This document shows positions 60,700 through 64,000 of a stretch of 64,000 nucleotides of DNA, in pieces (the first letter of the stretch is position 1; each line of letters begins with the position of its first letter). A program made the position numbers and the translations under genes. The notes beneath the pieces are model-generated. The model saw only the letters and a program-made list of their open reading frames with translations. It was not told the DNA's origin and searched no databases. This DNA is from Aplysia californica (taxonomy: Eukaryota > Mollusca > Gastropoda > Aplysiida > Aplysiidae). Location: assembly GCF_000002075.1 (NCBI RefSeq), contig NW_004798049.1, positions 195,277-259,276 on the forward strand. The letters are read 5' to 3'.

Positions 60700-61171
60700 A
60701 CAGGCCAATGGCCTTTATAAAATCAAGGACTCTGTTGGGATCAATGACGTAAAACAGATTTTGCGGTTTTTTTCATCTAAAATATCTCCTTCGGGTCTCT
60801 CCAAAGTTTAGACATTCTGCTAAAATGTGTCTAATGGTAAAATCTGTGTCGCATCCGACACAGAACGGCTTCTCATCTCCCTGAAGGAGGTATGTATGTG
60901 TCAAGGATGCGTGTCCGATGCGTAATCGAGTAAAAATGACTTCATCTCTTCTGGAGAGGCCCGACAGATTTCACGGTCCCAGTTTGGGCTTACTGTTGTG
61001 AAGTTTGTTGTTTACTTGCTTTTTCCAATGAGTCTCCCGCTGACAGGAGGTGTAGTTTTTTACTTTATTTTTAAAGTCAGTCTGTGGGAGAGTGTTCGTC
61101 GCTGATCCCAACAGAAGGAACAATGATTCTTTGGCCAGGAGGTCCACTTGCTCGTTTCCTCGGATGCCCAC
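60700..61171 (-). pseudogene. LINE ORF2 fragment: RNase H end and C-terminal region
   Basis: VGIRGNEQVDLLAKES is the last RNase H motif (GNE-x-x-D-x-LAK). It is followed by SRRDEVIFTRLRIGH, CVGCDTDFTIRHILAEC and FIKAIGLYG, the standard C-terminus. At least one stop interrupts the last third. Confidence 0.9.
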
Positions 61172-62013
61172 GTCATGGCTAGGTAGCCATGCTAACTATT
61201 GGAATGACAGTGGCGAGACGCCAAGACTCCGGAAAGGAGTGCGACAGCCACATGTCGTTGTATATGTCTAGTAGGAGTGTAAGTGTTTCTGTGGGTAAAT
61301 GTCTAATGATATGGTTGTGGATGTCATCCGAACCCGGAGCTGTATTGCCCAGGTCCGAGATGCACGATGTTAGTTCGTCTAATGTGAAGTCTGCATTGTA
61401 GGTTTCAGTGTTGTTTGAGTGGAAGTTCAGGTGTTGTTGCTCTCTGTTAGTTTTGATGTTTTGGAAGGTGGTGTTGTATTTGCTTTGGATGAGTTTTTGG
61501 AGAGAGATGTAGCTATTGTGTTTGCGATTTCTACCTGTGTTTCAGCTGTGGTTCCATCCGGCCTCTAGACGTGCCGAATGGTGCCTGTGGGTCTACCCAA
61601 ATTTTTTTTTGCGATTTTAAAAACTTGGTTGAGTGGTGTCTGGCTGCTGATTTTGGAGATGTATTTTCTGAATGATTGTCTTTTGCTCTCACTGAGGCAT
61701 CTAAGTGCCTCAGCTTGAGCTTTTCTGTAGTTAATATTTTATTTTTTGAGGTGGTGTTGTCGTCTTATACGGCTCTTCGATACGCTGCCTTCTTTTTCTT
61801 TACTCCATCATCACATTCGACAGAGAACCAGATTTTGTTCTTCCGGGGTTTTGGGGATGTTTTTGGTATGTGTTTGTGGCATATTTCTAGAAGTGTTTCC
61901 TGGAATTTGTTGTAGTTGAGGTCGAAAGTGGGATTCAGAATCTGGGAACATTCAGTGGCAAACCCGTCCCAGTGTGCTTTTTTGAAGTTGAAGCGTTCTG
62001 GGATCGGGTCGTT

Positions 62014-62574
62014 TTAGAGGCTATTGTTTTTAAGAAGACCTGGGAAATGGTCCGTATGGTCATCCAGCACAGACCACTCAAGATCTGGGACTAGGTCAAG
62101 GGTACAAAAGGTGAGGTCAAGTGATGAAGTGCCAAAAGTGGATCTGTTTCTGTAAGAGGGGGACCTATCATTTAAGAGGCAGATGTTATTTTGGAATAAA
62201 AAATCTATTATTTTTCCTTTCTGGTCTGAAGGTTTGTCTCCCCAAAGGGGGCTGTGGGCATTAAAGTCACCTAGCAAAATAAAAGGTTTTGGGAGCTGGA
62301 GCTTTAAGTTATTTAGTTGGGTTATTTTGAGGGGGTAATTTGGTGGGATATAAACTGAGGAGATCGTGATTGGTCTGTGCTGGGTGACCCGTACAGCAAT
62401 AGCCTGGAGGGTCGTCTTAAGAAGTACTTGTCTGTGAAGTGTGTTGTTGTCGGTGTAGATGGTGGTTCCACCTGAAGCAATCTGGTTCTCCGTGCGAATG
62501 TGATGATACATAGTAAACCCTTTTAAGTCTATGGTTGAAGCCGGGGTGAACTTTGTTTCCTGTATACAGGCCAC
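62014..62574 (-). pseudogene. LINE ORF2 fragment: APE-type endonuclease
   Basis: It encodes ACIQETKF, SGGTTIYTDNN, SSVYIPPNYPLK, FILLGDFNAHSPLWG and SSLDLTFCTLDL, the QET, LLGDFNAH-W and D-L motifs of AP endonuclease-like nicking domains in LINEs. The N-terminal residues up to the first catalytic N are not in this frame. It would nick the target DNA to prime reverse transcription. Confidence 0.92.
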
Positions 62575-62729
62575 AAGGGGGAACAGGACACCTCACACTC
62601 CATCAAGGGGGTGGGGCATGGGGAGGAAAAAGAAGAAAAAGAAGGGATAGAAGAGGAGGGAGGGGAAGAAGAGAGGGCGGAGGGAGAGTCCACTCCATTC
62701 TACCCTTGAACCCCAAAGCGGTTAGAAAG

Positions 62730-63179
62730 TGGCACCTCAAAGGAGGGCACCATTGGGATAGAAGGGAGCTTTTTTGTCTTCAGCACAGAAACATGCCTGT
62801 TGACTGCGTGCTTTGGGAGGTCGGCAGTAGAGGTACTGATCGACCACGTGGCCACCCCGACTGCCTTTGAGTATGACCGGCCAATGACTGGGGTCATAAT
62901 TGGCGGGCAGACAGTCTTTCAGGGCTCCTAGAATGAGCAGCTTTCTTGCACCTTGTACTCTTGGATGGCGCGTTCTTGGAGCCAAGTCGGGCACTCCTTT
63001 CTGAGCGCTGTGTGCTGGCCATGGCAATTGGGGCAGGAAGGACTAGCCTTGCATTCCTTTTCATGGTGCCCGGTCTTGCCACAACAAGTACACACGGCTG
63101 CATGTTGGCATCTCGACATACTATGGCTGAACTTCTGACACTTGAAACAGTGCAGAGGGTTCAGCAAACAGGGTCGCAC
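62730..63179 (-). pseudogene. LINE ORF1, zinc-knuckle part
   Basis: It contains CFKCQKFSHSMSRC, CTCCGKTGHHEKEC and CPNCHGQHTALRKECP: three CCHC-type knuckles as in jockey/I-like ORF1 proteins. Downstream residues in another frame (PANYDPSHWPVILKG) show a second frame break near 62930-62970. Confidence 0.9.
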
Positions 63180-63180
63180 G

Positions 63181-63783
63181 TCAAGTAGCTAATATGATGC
63201 CCGGACGGTGGCTGGAGGGAGACACAACTAAAAAAAAAGTGAGTACGATCGTGCTTGTGTCAATAGTGGTCTCCCCCGCAGCAGAATAATCCTGACGGGC
63301 TTCGACCACTCCCTCACAGTTCTCCACAATTTCTTCCATGGAGCAGCCTTTCAGCTCATGACTGCGGACGACGCCCTTCGAGCCGTTAAACTTATGGTAA
63401 CACTCGGACTTACATGGAATACCGCCGAAGGTCGTGGTATCCAGGAGTTTGGTCACCTCGTCCCCAGTTGCACACTTGACAAGGAGAGAACCACTGGAAA
63501 GCTTCTGTACACATGTGGAGATGTATCCCTGAACTTTCTGTAGTGCATCTCCTGTCTTAAAGAGGTTCAGATCGGTAATCTTTCTCTGTGCGTCTTTTGG
63601 ACTAGAGATGGCCACGTACGGCTGCCGCAGATACTCCCTGGGAAAAGGGAGGGTAGGAGCAACGGTAAAGGTCCTTTTGTTTTTGGGTTTGTTCGGATCG
63701 GCGGCTACAACCGCTTCCGCGAGCCGAGACTTTTTACATGCATTGAGAGCTGGGGCAGGGTCGATGGTATTTTTGGAATCCAT
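63181..63783 (-). pseudogene. LINE ORF1, gag-like N-terminal part
   Basis: It starts MDSKNTIDPAPALNACKK and includes LRQPYVAISSPKDAQRKITD, KLSSGSLLVKCATGDEVTKL and GVVEARQDYSAAG, phrases of LINE gag-like nucleic-acid-binding proteins. The frame is lost at a run of nine T near 63230 and resumes in another frame at the zinc-knuckle part. ORF1 proteins coat the LINE RNA. Confidence 0.88.
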
Positions 63784-64000
63784 AAGAAATTTGAGGATGG
63801 TTCAGCTCCAGGGATCCCCTCCCGCCATCGAGCCCAACAAGGGACCGCAGATTGATCTCACCTCAACTGCCAGGTACTCGGTTTCCCTCCGCAAGGGTCG
63901 CTCCTCAAGGTCAACAAGGCGCCCATGGGATGAGTGACCTCTAATTTTGCTCTGCATGAGGTCGGCGGTGGAAGAAGAGATAGAAGAAGTAAGAAAGAAG

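Larger units (their letters stand above)
60490..63850 (-). mobile_element. Decayed LINE (I/Jockey-type) with RT largely deleted
   Basis: Minus strand, in order: gag-like ORF1 with CCHC knuckles (about 63783-62730), APE endonuclease (62574-62014), a linker that reaches the first RT motif (WRLATVIPI near 61200), then a direct jump to the RNase H C-terminal part (VGIRGNEQVDLLAKES at 61171) and the usual C-terminal zinc region (RLRIGHASLTHTYLLQGDE, C-x2-C...H). The RT core is missing. The 3' UTR ends in the tail shared with SINEs A, B and D. The 5' end may continue beyond 63.85 kb. It lies in the same orientation as the aGPCR gene, upstream of its first visible exon. Confidence 0.93.

Overview
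The window is animal nuclear DNA, most likely from a mollusc or another lophotrochozoan; I infer this from the gene architecture and the repeat load, since no species marker is visible. It is AT-rich, carries many microsatellites and interspersed repeats, and has one assembly gap (12973-13965).

One host gene dominates. On the minus strand, 24 exons between 59944 and 11948 join with matching codon phases at every junction. They give 1,255 residues of an adhesion G-protein-coupled receptor, without its 5' end. From N to C the protein has the end of a leucine-rich repeat with a C-terminal cap (LRRCT), a long acidic/basic linker, a Ly6/uPAR-like three-finger domain, a SEA-like domain, a hormone-receptor motif (HRM), a GAIN domain ending in an intact GPS cleavage site, seven transmembrane helices, and a Ser/Thr-rich cytoplasmic tail. 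Every boundary between ectodomain modules lies at a phase-1 intron, which suggests exon shuffling. The stop codon is at 11948-11950. A candidate polyadenylation signal at 9184-9189 would give a 3' UTR of about 2.8 kb.

Layout. 1-9.2 kb: no recognised host gene; it holds a short hAT element with a perfect 8-bp target duplication, piggyBac-like and other MITEs, a telomere-like tract between inverted repeats, a 5'-truncated LINE end and SINEs. 9.2-12.3 kb: last exon and probable 3' UTR. 12.3-33.1 kb: cytoplasmic tail and 7TM exons. 33.8-38.9 kb: GPS and GAIN exons. 39.9-50.7 kb: HRM, SEA-like and Ly6-like exons. 55.2-59.9 kb: linker and LRR exons. 60.5-63.8 kb: a decayed LINE (gag-like CCHC protein, APE endonuclease, RNase H C-terminus) that has lost most of its reverse transcriptase.

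The repeats form a linked system. Three SINE families (here A, B and D) and the LINE end in the same roughly 40-bp tail, so the SINEs probably use this LINE's machinery. Most insertions lie on the minus strand and many keep clear target-site duplications. One SINE-B insertion duplicated the splice donor of the TM2 exon, and a SINE-A sits about 35 bp beyond an exon that uses a GC donor.
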